Shown piece by piece: positions 43,277 to 51,704 of a stretch of DNA of 64,000 bases. The DNA comes from Blastococcus carthaginiensis. Its GTDB lineage: Bacteria; Actinomycetota; Actinomycetes; Mycobacteriales; Geodermatophilaceae. Position 1 is the first letter of the stretch, and each line of letters begins with the position of its first letter. The position numbers and the translations under genes are program-made. Under the pieces are notes generated by a model, which did not search any database, was not told the DNA's origin, and saw only the letters and a program-made list of their open reading frames with translations. The stretch covers positions 310,001 through 374,000 of the forward strand of contig NZ_JASNFN010000001.1 in NCBI RefSeq assembly GCF_030731085.1, read 5' to 3'.

Positions 43277-44101
43277 GTGAGCTCCACCGCGGTCCCGTCG
43301 ACGACGCCGGCCCGCCCGCACCACGTCCCGGCCGCGGGCCTCGCCGTCGTCGCCGCGGGCCTGGTCGCCGGCCTGCCGCCGCTGGTCGGCGAGGTGGGGG
43401 CGCTCGCCGCCGTGCTGGTGCTCCAGCTGGCGCTGGTGCTCTCCTGGGTCCTCGCCACCGGGATGCAGGGCTTCGCGGCCTCGCTGGCCGTGGGCACGGC
43501 CGCCGCCGTGGCGGCCGATCTCGCGCTCGTGCTGCCCGAGGACCCGGTGCTGGGCGGCCTGCTGGCCGTGCTCGGCGTCGGCTTCCTCGCCGCCGTGCTC
43601 CAGCAGATGCTGCGCACCCCCCGGGACGCCCTGGTCGACTCGCTGGCCGGGTCCGCCGTCCTGCTCACCGCCGTCGGCGCGCTCGCGGCGCTGCTCCTGC
43701 TGGGCCGGGCCGACGACGGCGGCCTGGCCGCCACCGCCCTGGTCGCCGGCGTCGCCCTGGTCGTCGGTCACCTGGTCGACCAGGTGCTGCCGCGGCCCCA
43801 GCTGGCCCCCGGTGTCCCGCGCGGGCTGCTCGGCGTCGTGCTCGCCGTGCTGGCGGGCGCGGCGACGGCGTGGGCGGTCCGGGACCTGGCCGAGCTGGGT
43901 GCGCTGCGCGCGCCCGCGGTCGGTGCCGTCGTCGCCGGGGTGGTGGCGCTGGCGGCCGTGGCCGGCAGCTTCCTCGCCGTCGGGACGACGGCCGACGGCG
44001 AGGCGGAGGCGCTGTCCCCGTGGGCGCCCACCGTCGTGCAGGTCGTGCTGCCCTTCGCCGCCTGCGCCCCGGTGGCCCTCGCGCTGGTGACCGCCCTGTG
44101 A
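43277..44101 (+). CDS. Ala/Val/Leu-rich integral membrane protein of unknown function
   Basis: 274 residues, about eight hydrophobic helices, no recognised motif. GTG at 43277; no clear ribosome site, with GACGAT seven bases upstream, so the mRNA may be leaderless. Its stop overlaps the GTG of the LmeA-like gene (GTGA, 44098-44101), so the two are translated together and may work in the same envelope process. Confidence 0.75.
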   Translation: MSSTAVPSTTPARPHHVPAAGLAVVAAGLVAGLPPLVGEVGALAAVLVLQLALVLSWVLATGMQGFAASLAVGTAAAVAADLALVLPEDPVLGGLLAVLGVGFLAAVLQQMLRTPRDALVDSLAGSAVLLTAVGALAALLLLGRADDGGLAATALVAGVALVVGHLVDQVLPRPQLAPGVPRGLLGVVLAVLAGAATAWAVRDLAELGALRAPAVGAVVAGVVALAAVAGSFLAVGTTADGEAEALSPWAPTVVQVVLPFAACAPVALALVTAL

Positions 44102-44787
44102 AGGTCGTCGCCGTCGTGCTCCTGCTGCTCGTCGCCGCGGGGATCGTCCTCGACCGCGTCGCCGAGAGCATCGCCGAGGGCCAGGTGGCCGAGCAGCTGG
44201 CGAGCCAGGGAGCGCTGGCCGGCACCCCCGAGGTCGAGATCCGCGGCTTCCCGTTCCTCACCCAGGCCGTCGCCGGGCGCTACGAGGAGGTCCGCATCTC
44301 CCTCACCGCCGACGAGCTGGGGCAGCCCGAGGGCACCCGTGCCGACGTGACGCTCCGGGGTGTGCACCTGCCCCTGTCGGCGGTGCGGGCGGGCACCGTC
44401 GAGGAGGTGCCGGTGGAGCGCATCGACGCGACCGCGACGCTCTCCTACGAGCTGCTGGCCGGGGAACTCGGCGGGGACACCACCCTGGAGCGGGAGGGCG
44501 AGGGGCTGCGGATCACCCGCACGGTCGAGGCGCTCGGGCGCACGCTGCCGCTCACCGCCGCCGGCACCGTCTCGCTGGACGGGGACGAGCTCGTCATCGA
44601 CGTCGACCGGGCGTCCGGGGTGGGCGTCGACGTGCCCCGCGTCCTGGTCGACCGCGTCACCGACCTGCTCGACCTGCGGTACCCGGTCGACCTGCCCTAC
44701 GGGCTGCGGCTCACCGACGTGACCCCCCGGGAGGACGGCGTCGCGGTGCGTGCGGTGGCCGAGGACGCCGTTCTCGCCGCGGAATAG
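44098..44787 (+). CDS. LmeA-like DUF2993 lipid-binding protein
   Basis: 229 residues. N-terminal helix VAVVLLLLVAAGIVLDRVAESIAEGQVAEQL anchors or exports it; then VEIRGFPFLTQAVAGRYEEV, the hallmark of DUF2993. In mycobacteria LmeA (Rv0817c) supports lipomannan mannan elongation in the periplasm. Same position relative to glnR and thioredoxin genes here. Exact role in this organism is inferred. Confidence 0.8.
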   Translation: MKVVAVVLLLLVAAGIVLDRVAESIAEGQVAEQLASQGALAGTPEVEIRGFPFLTQAVAGRYEEVRISLTADELGQPEGTRADVTLRGVHLPLSAVRAGTVEEVPVERIDATATLSYELLAGELGGDTTLEREGEGLRITRTVEALGRTLPLTAAGTVSLDGDELVIDVDRASGVGVDVPRVLVDRVTDLLDLRYPVDLPYGLRLTDVTPREDGVAVRAVAEDAVLAAE

Positions 44788-44839
44788 CGCCGCGGCCGGG
44801 CCCGGTTGTGCGCACCGGGGCCGGGGAGCGGAGGAGGAC

Positions 44840-45181
44840 GTGGTGGACGCTGCGGCGGTGCTCGACCGGCTGGGCGTGCGCCCGGCCGAGGCCGACCTGA
44901 CCGTCGTCCAGTTCTCGACCGCCTTCTGCGGTCCGTGCCGCGCCACCCGGGCCAGGCTCGAGCAGCTGCGGGCGAGCCGGCCGGGGCTGGTCGCCGTCCA
45001 CGTCGACGCGGAGAGCCACCTGGACGAGGTCCGCGAGCTCGGGATCCGGCGGACGCCGACGCTCTTCTACCTGGACCGGGCCGGGCGGGTGGTCGGCCGC
45101 AGCAGCGGGGCGCCGCGGCCGGCGGAGCTGACCGCCCTGGTGGATGCCCACGTGGGTGGCCGGGCGGGTGGCCCGGCGTGA
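44840..45181 (+). CDS. thioredoxin-fold protein (ThiX-like)
   Basis: 113 residues. Active site FCGPCRA with CxxC, then the cis-Pro region IRRTPTLFYLDRAGRVV. Small thiol-disulfide oxidoreductase, probably cytosolic because no signal is present. GTGs at 44840 and 44843 both follow GGAGGAGG. In M. tuberculosis the matching gene is thiX (Rv0816c), next to the sulfurtransferase gene as here. Confidence 0.85.
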   Translation: MVDAAAVLDRLGVRPAEADLTVVQFSTAFCGPCRATRARLEQLRASRPGLVAVHVDAESHLDEVRELGIRRTPTLFYLDRAGRVVGRSSGAPRPAELTALVDAHVGGRAGGPA

Positions 45182-45198
45182 TCGGCTACCCTCGCGCC

Positions 45199-45273
45199 GT
45201 GGGCATCCTGCTGACCTCGCGCCGCACAGTCGACCTGTGCCGCGTCGGCAGCTGCCTCTGTCCCGCCCTCTGA
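45199..45273 (+). CDS. cysteine-rich leader peptide (24 aa) ahead of the sulfurtransferase gene
   Basis: GTG 45199 to TGA 45273 encodes VGILLTSRRTVDLCRVGSCLCPAL. The R-x-V-D-L-C-R-x-x-x-C-L-C pattern is that of actinobacterial leader peptides upstream of sulfur genes; three Cys codons (45238, 45253, 45259) can stall ribosomes when cysteine is short. TACCCT at 45187-45192 lies 6 bases before GTG, so the mRNA is probably leaderless. A hairpin ccgccc/gggcgg (45263-45279) covers the stop codon. Confidence 0.8.
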   Translation: MGILLTSRRTVDLCRVGSCLCPAL

Positions 45274-45418
45274 GGGCGGCACCGCGCCGTCCAGACGCGC
45301 TCTCCGCGCCGTCGGGATGCCCCTCTCTCCCGTGAGTTCCGCGCTGCGAGCGATCCGCGTCGTCCCGCACCACCCGAACGACCGACCGCACACACCGATC
45401 ACCCGGAGGACCACCACC
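45274..45418 (+). promoter_or_regulatory. leader region between Cys peptide and sulfurtransferase, probable attenuator
   Basis: 145 bases with the 3' arm of the 45263-45279 hairpin and two copies of ccgcgccgtc (45282-45291 and 45304-45313), which offer alternative pairings. Ends with GGAGGA before ATG 45419. No other gene seen. Confidence 0.5.
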
Positions 45419-46246
45419 ATGAGCCGCAACGACGTGCTCGTCACCGTCGACTGGGTCCAGGAGCACCTGGGCCGGCCCGGCATCGTCCTCGTCGAGGTCG
45501 ACGAGGACACCACCGCCTACGACGGCGGCCACATCGAGGGCGCCGTCAAGCTGGACTGGAAGAAGGACCTGCAGGACCCGCTGCGCCGCGACTACCTCGA
45601 CAAGAGCGCCTTCGAGGAACTGCTGTCGAGCCGCGGCATCGGCAACGACGACACCGTCGTCCTCTACGGCGGCAACAACAACTGGTTCGCCGCCTACGCC
45701 TACTGGTACTTCAAGATCTACGGCCACTCGGACGTCAAGCTGATGGACGGCGGCCGCAAGAAGTGGGAGCTGGACGGCCGCCCGCTGTCCAAGGACGCCG
45801 TCGAGCGGCCCGCGACGCAGTACGTGGCGAGCGAGCCCGACCTGTCCATCCGCGCGTTCCGCGACGAGGTCGTGGCCGCGATCGGCAGCAAGAACCTGGT
45901 CGACGTGCGCTCGCCCGACGAGTTCTCCGGCAAGATCCTCGCCCCCGCGCACCTGCCGCAGGAGCAGTCCCAGCGCGCCGGCCACGTTCCCACGGCGATC
46001 AACATCCCGTGGAGCAAGGCGGCCAACGAGGACGGCACGTTCAAGTCCGACGAGGAGCTGGCCAAGCTCTACGCCGAGCAGGGCTACGACGAGAGCAGGC
46101 CGACCATCGCCTACTGCCGGATCGGCGAGCGCTCGAGCCACACCTGGTTCGTCCTGCGCGAGCTCCTCGGCCGGACCGACGTCAAGAACTACGACGGCAG
46201 CTGGGTCGAGTACGGCTCGCTCGTCGGCGTCCCGATCGAGAAGTGA
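45419..46246 (+). CDS. thiosulfate/3-mercaptopyruvate-type sulfurtransferase (CysA2/SseA-like)
   Basis: 275 residues, two rhodanese domains. The N-terminal one is inactive (no Cys); the C-terminal one has AYCRIGERSSH, giving active-site loop CRIGER. Ends SWVEYGSLVGVPIEK. Moves sulfane sulfur from thiosulfate to cyanide or thiols. ATG at 45419 with GGAGGA. Preceded by the Cys leader peptide and followed after 6 bases by the DUF1416 gene, as in the mycobacterial cysA2-sseC2 pair. Confidence 0.92.
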   Translation: MSRNDVLVTVDWVQEHLGRPGIVLVEVDEDTTAYDGGHIEGAVKLDWKKDLQDPLRRDYLDKSAFEELLSSRGIGNDDTVVLYGGNNNWFAAYAYWYFKIYGHSDVKLMDGGRKKWELDGRPLSKDAVERPATQYVASEPDLSIRAFRDEVVAAIGSKNLVDVRSPDEFSGKILAPAHLPQEQSQRAGHVPTAINIPWSKAANEDGTFKSDEELAKLYAEQGYDESRPTIAYCRIGERSSHTWFVLRELLGRTDVKNYDGSWVEYGSLVGVPIEK

Positions 46247-46252
46247 GCTGAC

Positions 46253-46546
46253 ATGTGCGGAGCGCCGAAGCAGGGCGGTGTCCTCGACGGCATCGACCTG
46301 AGCACGCAGACGGTCATCCAGGGCTCGGTGTGGCACGACGGTGCGCCGGTGGCCGGGGCCTACGTCCGGCTGCTGGACTCCACCGACGAGTTCACCGCCG
46401 AGGTCGTGACCAGCCCCGAGGGCGAGTTCCGGTTCTTCGCCGCGCCCGGGCCGTGGAAGCTGCGCGCCCTCGCCGCGGTCGGCAAGGGCCAGCGCACCCT
46501 CTCGGCCGAGGTCGGGCTGAACGAGACCACGGTCGCGATCGACTGA
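46253..46546 (+). CDS. DUF1416 protein (SseC-like)
   Basis: 97 residues, usual length for DUF1416. MCGAPKQGGVLDGIDLSTQTVIQG with an N-terminal Cys, then a transthyretin-like beta sandwich (GAPVAGAYVRLLDSTDEFTAEVV, GEFRFFAAPGPWKLRALA). Always paired with this sulfurtransferase in actinobacteria; function unknown, presumed partner in sulfur transfer. Ends 2 bases before a hairpin repeat copy. Confidence 0.92.
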   Translation: MCGAPKQGGVLDGIDLSTQTVIQGSVWHDGAPVAGAYVRLLDSTDEFTAEVVTSPEGEFRFFAAPGPWKLRALAAVGKGQRTLSAEVGLNETTVAID

Positions 46547-46624
46547 TGATCAGGTGACCTGATCACCAGGGGTCCTGGCTCATGGTGGACCGTGAGCCAG
46601 GACCCCATCAGCTGAGCCAGGACG
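46545..46624 (+). repeat. dispersed convergent-gene hairpin repeat, copy C
   Basis: Perfect odd palindrome gatcaggtgacctgatc at 46548-46564, then a perfect 14-bp stem 46569-46582 (ggggtcctggctca) with 46593-46606, then a third arm tgagccaggac at 46613-46623. Lies between DUF1416 (plus) and the SpoIIE phosphatase (minus), which converge. Confidence 0.88.
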
Positions 46625-46653
46625 TCCGCCTGGCGCCACAGGCGTCCGGGCGG

Positions 46654-48411
46654 CTATCCCACCCCGGGAGGCAGCCGGTTGGGTCCGGCTTCGGCCGGCC
46701 GGGGGCGGTCCTCGGGGAAGGCGCGCACCGCCACGATGGCGACGTCGTCGGCGCCGGGCTCGGGCACCAGCCGGGCGAGCACGGTGTCCAGCAGATCCTC
46801 CAGCGGCGTGGCACCGAGGTCGCGCAGGGCCTCGCGGAGCCGCTCGATCCCCTCGTCGAGGTCGATGTCGCGGCGCTCGACCAGCCCGTCGGTGACCAGC
46901 AGCAGGGTGTGCCCGTCGTGCAGGTCGACGGACTGGTCGCTGCGGGGTGCGTCCGGGTCGATGCCGAGCATGAGCTCCGGCGTGCTGGTGAGCATCGTGA
47001 CGGAGCCGTCGGGGGCCAGCAGGACCGGCGGCAGGTGCCCGGCGTTGCTCCACCGCAGCAGCCGGCGCCCCGCCACCGGCACGTCGGGGTGCCGCTCGAT
47101 GCGTGCGAGGACCGCCGTGGCCAGGGTGGAGACCGCCAGCCCGCGGGCGGCGTGCTCGACCCGGGTGAGGGTCGCCGCCGGACCGTCCTCGTCGGCGTAG
47201 GCGAGCGCCCGCAGGAGGCCGCGGACCTGCCCCATCGCCGCGGCGGCGCTGCTGTCGTGGCCGACGACGTCGCCGATCACGAGCATCGTGGCGCCGTCCG
47301 GCTGGAGGAAGGCGTCGTACCAGTCGCCGCCGACCTGCGCCTCGTGCGCCGCGGGGCTGTACCGGACGGCGATCTGCAGGTGGTCGGGCTCGGGCGGGGG
47401 CGTGAGCAGGGACTGCTGCAGCCGGTCGGACAAGGCGCGGTCGGCGGCCGTCCGGGCGGCCAGCGCCTCCAGCTCGGCGGCCTGGCGCTGGGCCGCCAGC
47501 CGGTCGGTGAGATCGCGGAAGGAGACGACCACGCCGGTGTGCGCACCCTCCTCCACGGTGGGGACGATGACCATCTCGACCGGGATCGCGGTGCCGTCCT
47601 TGCGCCAGAACGTCTCCTGGTCGGCGACGACGGTGCGGCCCGTGCGCAGCGCCTGCCAGACCGGGCACTCCTCGCGGGGGTAGGGGGATCCGTCCGGGCG
47701 CCGGTCGTGGAGGAGCGCGTGCTGGTCCTGGCCGAGCTGCTCGCCGGGCCCGTACCCGGTCAGCCGGGCCGCGGCGGGGTTGAGGAACTCCACCCGGCCC
47801 TCGTCGTCGAGGCCGTAGATGCCGTCGGCGACGTTGGCCAGCACCCGCTCGGTGATGGCGAGGGCCCGGGTGAGCTTGGCCTCGGTCTCGCGCAGCACCT
47901 CCAGGTCCCGGGCGCGCGCGGTGGCCACCTGGCGCAGCGTGGTCGCCTCGGCTCCGGCGGCCCGGGCCTCGGCGGTGAGCCGCTCGGCGTGCAACCGGTC
48001 GGTGATGTCCATCCCGGTCGCCAGCAGGAACTGCTCCTGGTCGCCGTCGCGGACGAGCTGCATGGTGAGGTCGGCGGTGCGTCGCCTCCCGTCGGCGAGG
48101 AAGAAGCTGGTGACCGCGCGGACCGGCGCCCCGCCGGCCGCGACCTCCAGGCACCAGCCGCGCACCGTCGCGCCGACGTCCGGGTCGCCGGCCCACCAGC
48201 CGGCCTCCCAGAGCGGACGGCCCAGCTGCTCGCGGCGGTCGAAACCGCGGCCCTCCACGGCCAGGCGGTTGGCGGTGAGCAGCGTCCCGTCGAGGTCGCA
48301 GACGGCGGCGAACATGAACGTGGACTCGTGGAGGACCGAGTACCAGGACGGCGTGCCCGGCAGTGCCTCGACGTCCGGGGGCGGGGCGATGCCGCGGCCG
48401 GCCTCGGCCAT
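46654..48411 (-). CDS. PAS-PAS-SpoIIE (PP2C-type) serine phosphatase
   Basis: 585 residues. First PAS-like domain about 20-145, a coiled linker, second PAS about 175-300 (ITERVLANVADGIYGLDDEG to VVVSFRDLTDR), then the SpoIIE/RsbU phosphatase domain: AQVGGDWYDAF, LVIGDVVGHDSSAAAAMGQV, WSNAGHLPPVLL, LLVTDGLVERRDID and ADDVAIVAVR with the metal-binding Asp residues. Cytosolic sensor-phosphatase that likely dephosphorylates an anti-anti-sigma factor. ATG 48411; GGGAGGAG lies about 14 bases upstream. Confidence 0.88.
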   Translation of the reverse strand: MAEAGRGIAPPPDVEALPGTPSWYSVLHESTFMFAAVCDLDGTLLTANRLAVEGRGFDRREQLGRPLWEAGWWAGDPDVGATVRGWCLEVAAGGAPVRAVTSFFLADGRRRTADLTMQLVRDGDQEQFLLATGMDITDRLHAERLTAEARAAGAEATTLRQVATARARDLEVLRETEAKLTRALAITERVLANVADGIYGLDDEGRVEFLNPAAARLTGYGPGEQLGQDQHALLHDRRPDGSPYPREECPVWQALRTGRTVVADQETFWRKDGTAIPVEMVIVPTVEEGAHTGVVVSFRDLTDRLAAQRQAAELEALAARTAADRALSDRLQQSLLTPPPEPDHLQIAVRYSPAAHEAQVGGDWYDAFLQPDGATMLVIGDVVGHDSSAAAAMGQVRGLLRALAYADEDGPAATLTRVEHAARGLAVSTLATAVLARIERHPDVPVAGRRLLRWSNAGHLPPVLLAPDGSVTMLTSTPELMLGIDPDAPRSDQSVDLHDGHTLLLVTDGLVERRDIDLDEGIERLREALRDLGATPLEDLLDTVLARLVPEPGADDVAIVAVRAFPEDRPRPAEAGPNRLPPGVG

Positions 48412-48583
48412 CTCGATGACTGCTCCTCCCACCGTGCCCCGCCGTCCGGGGTGTGTCCAGCCTGCCGTACGACCCCCCGGCGGCACCAGCGACGCCGCCT
48501 GTCGCGTCGGCCTCACTGCGGGCACGCACGGCGGCGCCCGCCCCGGCCGGATGCCGGAGCGGGCGCCTGGGTGGTGCGGAGGC

Positions 48584-49684
48584 TCAGTCGCAGAGCCCCT
48601 CGGGGATCGAGGTCAGGCACCGGTTGTCGTCGAACTCGACGGACCCGCTCCCGTCCCAGACGAGGTCGGCCGGCTCGTTGCCCTTGGCCTTGTTGCGCTC
48701 GACCTCACCGCTCGGGTCGAAGCCGGGCGCCAGGACCTCGGGCAGGGAGTTGGTCGAGAGGACGACGATGCCGCCCTCGAGCACGCTCGCGGCGTCCGAC
48801 CTGTTGTCGCGGACCACGTTGTCGCGCACGCGGAAGTCCTGCGCGCCGACCAGTGCGATGCCGGCACCGCTGAGCGCCGGGACCCCGTCCTCCGCGTTGC
48901 CCTCGCACACCTTGTTGTTCGCGGAGACGTCGTTCTTCCGCAGTTCCCAGTCGGTGACCGGCCCGGGGGCACCGGCGAGCAGCAGGGTGCCGACGCAGTT
49001 GCCGACGGCGACGTTGCCCTGCATCTTGCCGACGCTGGCGTTCCGGAAGAAGAAGCCGAGCTCGTTGTCCTTCGAGTAGTTCCCGCGGACGTCGGCGTCG
49101 GCCTCCTCGCTGTCTCCGATGTAGAAGCCCGCCTCGGCGTTCCCGGTCGACTTGTTGCCGTGGAAGGTGACGCCGTGGGCGACGAAGGCGGCGGCGCCGT
49201 ACCCGCCGTTGTCGGTGAACCGGCTGTGGCTCACCTCGAGGTCCTCGGTCGCGAGCGCGATCAGCCCGTCGCCGGTCGCGCCGGTGACGGTGACGCCGCG
49301 CACGCTGACCCCCGTCACCCGGTCGACGGCCTCGAAGGTCTCGGGGTCCACCTCGCCCAGGATGCAGATGCCCGACACGCGGTCGGTCTCGGGGCCGTCG
49401 ATGGTGTCGCAGCCGGTCGGGGCCGCCCCGGCGGGTGCGATGACCACGCGGTGGCCGAGCAGCGTGATGCCGTCCTCCTGGATGGTGACCGACTCGTGGT
49501 ACGTGCCGGGTGGGATGCGGATCGTGTCACCCGGTTTCGCGGCGTCCACCGCGGCCTGGATGCTGAAGCCGTCGTGCGGGCCGCGCTTCTTGCCGTCGTC
49601 CGCGGCGGCCGGTCCGGCCACCCCGACGGCGACGAGGGCGGCGGTGGATGCCACCGCCAGGAGACGTGCTCTGCGCATGTGCAT
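48584..49684 (-). CDS. secreted right-handed beta-helix (NosD-like) protein
   Basis: 366 residues. Sec signal at 1-28 with cleavage near PAAA-DD. Starts like a pectate-lyase fold (FSIQAAVDAAKPGDTIRIPPGTYHESVTI) then short repeats typical of parallel beta-helix (GVTVTGATGDGLIA, HSRFTDNGGYGAAAF, NEAGF-type turns with many Asn/Gly). Catalytic residues of polysaccharide lyases are not obvious. Probably exported; carbohydrate binding or surface role is a guess. ATG 49684 with GGGGAG. Confidence 0.82.
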   Translation of the reverse strand: MHMRRARLLAVASTAALVAVGVAGPAAADDGKKRGPHDGFSIQAAVDAAKPGDTIRIPPGTYHESVTIQEDGITLLGHRVVIAPAGAAPTGCDTIDGPETDRVSGICILGEVDPETFEAVDRVTGVSVRGVTVTGATGDGLIALATEDLEVSHSRFTDNGGYGAAAFVAHGVTFHGNKSTGNAEAGFYIGDSEEADADVRGNYSKDNELGFFFRNASVGKMQGNVAVGNCVGTLLLAGAPGPVTDWELRKNDVSANNKVCEGNAEDGVPALSGAGIALVGAQDFRVRDNVVRDNRSDAASVLEGGIVVLSTNSLPEVLAPGFDPSGEVERNKAKGNEPADLVWDGSGSVEFDDNRCLTSIPEGLCD

Positions 49685-49832
49685 GGGTGCTCCCCGGATG
49701 TGGGCGCCCGGCCCCCCGGTCGGCAGACGTCGGTGTCCGCCGCCGCGTCGCCCCTGAGGAGGGCAGCCTGCTCCCGGGCCACGGTGGAACGGAATCCCCC
49801 GATCTCGGGGGGTCGGCGCCGCCGGTGGCCGG

Positions 49833-50510
49833 TCAGAGGCCGAGGCCGGCGGCGAGCTCTCCCATGGCGCGGTCGAACCAGCGGTCGGTGTCCAGCACCG
49901 ACCCCACCAGGTGGCCGAACAGCTCGAAGCTGATCGTGCCGAACATCGCGCTCCAGGCGAGCAGCGCCCGCACGCGCACCGCCTCGTCGAGAGCCGGGTG
50001 CTCGCCGCCCAGGATCGCGACCGCCTCCTCGCTGATCAGGGCCGGGTCGCGATCGCCGGCCGCCTCGGGGAGGGCGCCGGAGCGGGCTGCGTCGCCGAGG
50101 ATGCGCCCGAGGACGACGCCGGCGCGGGCTGCGGCGGGCACGGTCTCGGCGGGTGCCCGGTAGCCCGGCACCGGCGAGCCGTACAGCAGCGCGTACTCGT
50201 GCGGGTGCTCCCGCGCCCAGCCGCGCACCGCCCGGCAGACGGCCAGCCAGCGCTGCCGCGGGGGATCCCCGGGCGCATCGGCCGCCTCGGCGGCGGCGCC
50301 CAGGTCGTCGTAGGCGTCGATGATCAGCCGCGTCAGCAGGTCGTCGCGGCTCGGGACGTAGCGGTAGACGGCCGAGGAGGCCATGCCCATCTCCCGCGCG
50401 ACGGCCCGCAGGGACAGGGCGGCGGCCCCCACCTCGGCCAGCTGCCGGCGCGCGGCACCGGCGATCTCGGCGGTGATCTCGGCGCGGACGCGCTCGCGGG
50501 CGGTGGGCAT
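49833..50510 (-). CDS. TetR family regulator with WHG-type C-terminal domain
   Basis: 225 residues. HTH: LSLRAVAREMGMASSAVYRYVPSRDDLLTRLI at about 36-67. Ligand domain contains REHPHEYALLYGSPVPGYRAP, typical of the TetR_C_13/WHG group. ATG at 50510 chosen because MPTARERVRAEI matches family N-termini. Divergent from the epimerase gene, with two AGAGC-GCTCT palindromes between them, so it likely represses both. Confidence 0.88.
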   Translation of the reverse strand: MPTARERVRAEITAEIAGAARRQLAEVGAAALSLRAVAREMGMASSAVYRYVPSRDDLLTRLIIDAYDDLGAAAEAADAPGDPPRQRWLAVCRAVRGWAREHPHEYALLYGSPVPGYRAPAETVPAAARAGVVLGRILGDAARSGALPEAAGDRDPALISEEAVAILGGEHPALDEAVRVRALLAWSAMFGTISFELFGHLVGSVLDTDRWFDRAMGELAAGLGL

Positions 50511-50543
50511 CCGATCAGCGTGCCGCACGAGAGCGGTGCACGC

Positions 50544-50616
50544 AAGAGCGAGCACCGCTCTTGACAACGGTCGATGGCGAGCGCGAGCATCGGTCTACGA
50601 CGAGAGCACCGCTCTC
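50544..50616. promoter_or_regulatory. two TetR operators in the divergent promoter
   Basis: Site 1: aagagcg-agcac-cgctctt (50544-50562). Site 2: gagagc-acc-gctctc (50602-50616). A further half-site gagagcggtgc lies near 50530. TTGACA at 50561-50566 overlaps the end of site 1 and is a good -35 for the epimerase gene; site 2 lies downstream of the expected -10. Confidence 0.75.
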
Positions 50617-50637
50617 ACTTGAACCACTGGAGCAGCC

Positions 50638-51564
50638 ATGGCACTGCACGTCGTCGTCGGCAAGGGGCCGGTCGGCCTGACCACCGCCCGCGAGCTGCGG
50701 GACCGCGGGCACGAGGTGCGCGTGCTCTCCCGGTCCGGCGGGGTGTCCGCGGACGGGATCGAGCACCGGCGGGTGGACGCCGCCGACGCCGCCGCGCTCG
50801 CCGGTGCCGCGCAGGGGGCCGCCGCCCTCTACAACGCGGTCAACCCGGCGTACCACCGGTGGGCCACCGACTGGCCGCCGGTCGCCGATGCGCTGCTCGC
50901 GGCCGCCGAGCGCACGGGCGCCGTCCTGGTCACCATGTCCAACCTCTACCCGTACGGCCGCCCGCGCGGCCCCATGACGCCGCGCTCGCCCCTCTCCGCC
51001 ACCGACACCAAGGGCGTGGTGCGGAGGCGCATGTGGGAGCAGGCGCTGGCCGCCCACGAGGCCGGGCGGGTGCGCGTCACCGAGGCGCGTGCCGCGGACT
51101 TCGTCGGGCCGCAGGGTGGGGCGCAGTCCCACCTGGTGCGCCAGCTGCCCGCCCTCCGGCGCGGACGCACCGCCTGGGTGGTCGGCGACCCGGACGCACC
51201 CCGCAGCTGGGCCTACCTCCCCGACGTGGCGGCCACCTTGGCCACCCTGGGCACCGACGAGCGTGCGCTCGGCCGGGCGTGGCACGTGCCGAGCGGGCCC
51301 GCGCGCTCTCAGCGGGCCGCCCTCACCGACCTCGCGGCGGCCATGTCCGCCCCCGCGCCCACCGTGCGCGGCCTCCCCTGGGCGGTCCTGCGGGCGGCGG
51401 GGCTGCTGTCGCCGGTCATGCGCGAGGTGCTCTCCGTGCGGCACCAGTTCGACCAGGAGTACGTCATCGACGCGGCGGAGACGACGGCGACGTTCGGCAT
51501 CCCGGCGACCCCGTGGGCCGCGGTCGTCGCCGCGACCGCCGGCCGCGCACCGGCGGCCGCCTGA
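50638..51564 (+). CDS. NAD(P)-dependent epimerase/dehydratase-like SDR protein
   Basis: 308 residues, extended short-chain dehydrogenase fold. Rossmann Gly motif VVGKGPVGLTTARELRDRGH, then AALYNAVNPAYHRW; the usual YxxxK appears weak (ATDTKGVVRRRMWEQAL), so it may be an atypical, NmrA-like member. Under TetR control by context; substrates unknown. ATG 50638, directly downstream of site 2 of the operator pair. Confidence 0.8.
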   Translation: MALHVVVGKGPVGLTTARELRDRGHEVRVLSRSGGVSADGIEHRRVDAADAAALAGAAQGAAALYNAVNPAYHRWATDWPPVADALLAAAERTGAVLVTMSNLYPYGRPRGPMTPRSPLSATDTKGVVRRRMWEQALAAHEAGRVRVTEARAADFVGPQGGAQSHLVRQLPALRRGRTAWVVGDPDAPRSWAYLPDVAATLATLGTDERALGRAWHVPSGPARSQRAALTDLAAAMSAPAPTVRGLPWAVLRAAGLLSPVMREVLSVRHQFDQEYVIDAAETTATFGIPATPWAAVVAATAGRAPAAA

Positions 51565-51599
51565 CGCCGGGCCGCGGCGCCGTCACTACGGTGGTCGGC

Positions 51600-51704
51600 A
51601 TGGTCTCTGCCTGGCTCCTGGTCACCCTGACGGCGTCGTGCGCCGTGGCGCTGGGCTACGGCGCCGTCCGGCTCTCCCGCGCCCCGAAGGCGGGCCGGCG
51701 GTGA
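51600..51704 (+). CDS. 34-residue membrane peptide
   Basis: ATG 51600 to TGA 51704. One hydrophobic helix (WLLVTLTASCAVALGYGAVRL) and a basic tail RAPKAGRR. TACGGT at 51587-51592 lies 7 bases before ATG, fitting a leaderless mRNA, and the stop overlaps the GTG of the nitrobindin-like gene (GTGA, 51701-51704). Overlap and promoter spacing support a real gene. Confidence 0.55.
   Translation: MVSAWLLVTLTASCAVALGYGAVRLSRAPKAGRR

Noticed and set aside
48453..49079. Plus-strand frame over the beta-helix gene
   Set aside because: Ser/Thr-rich antisense product with no homology; the minus strand has a signal peptide and beta-helix repeats.
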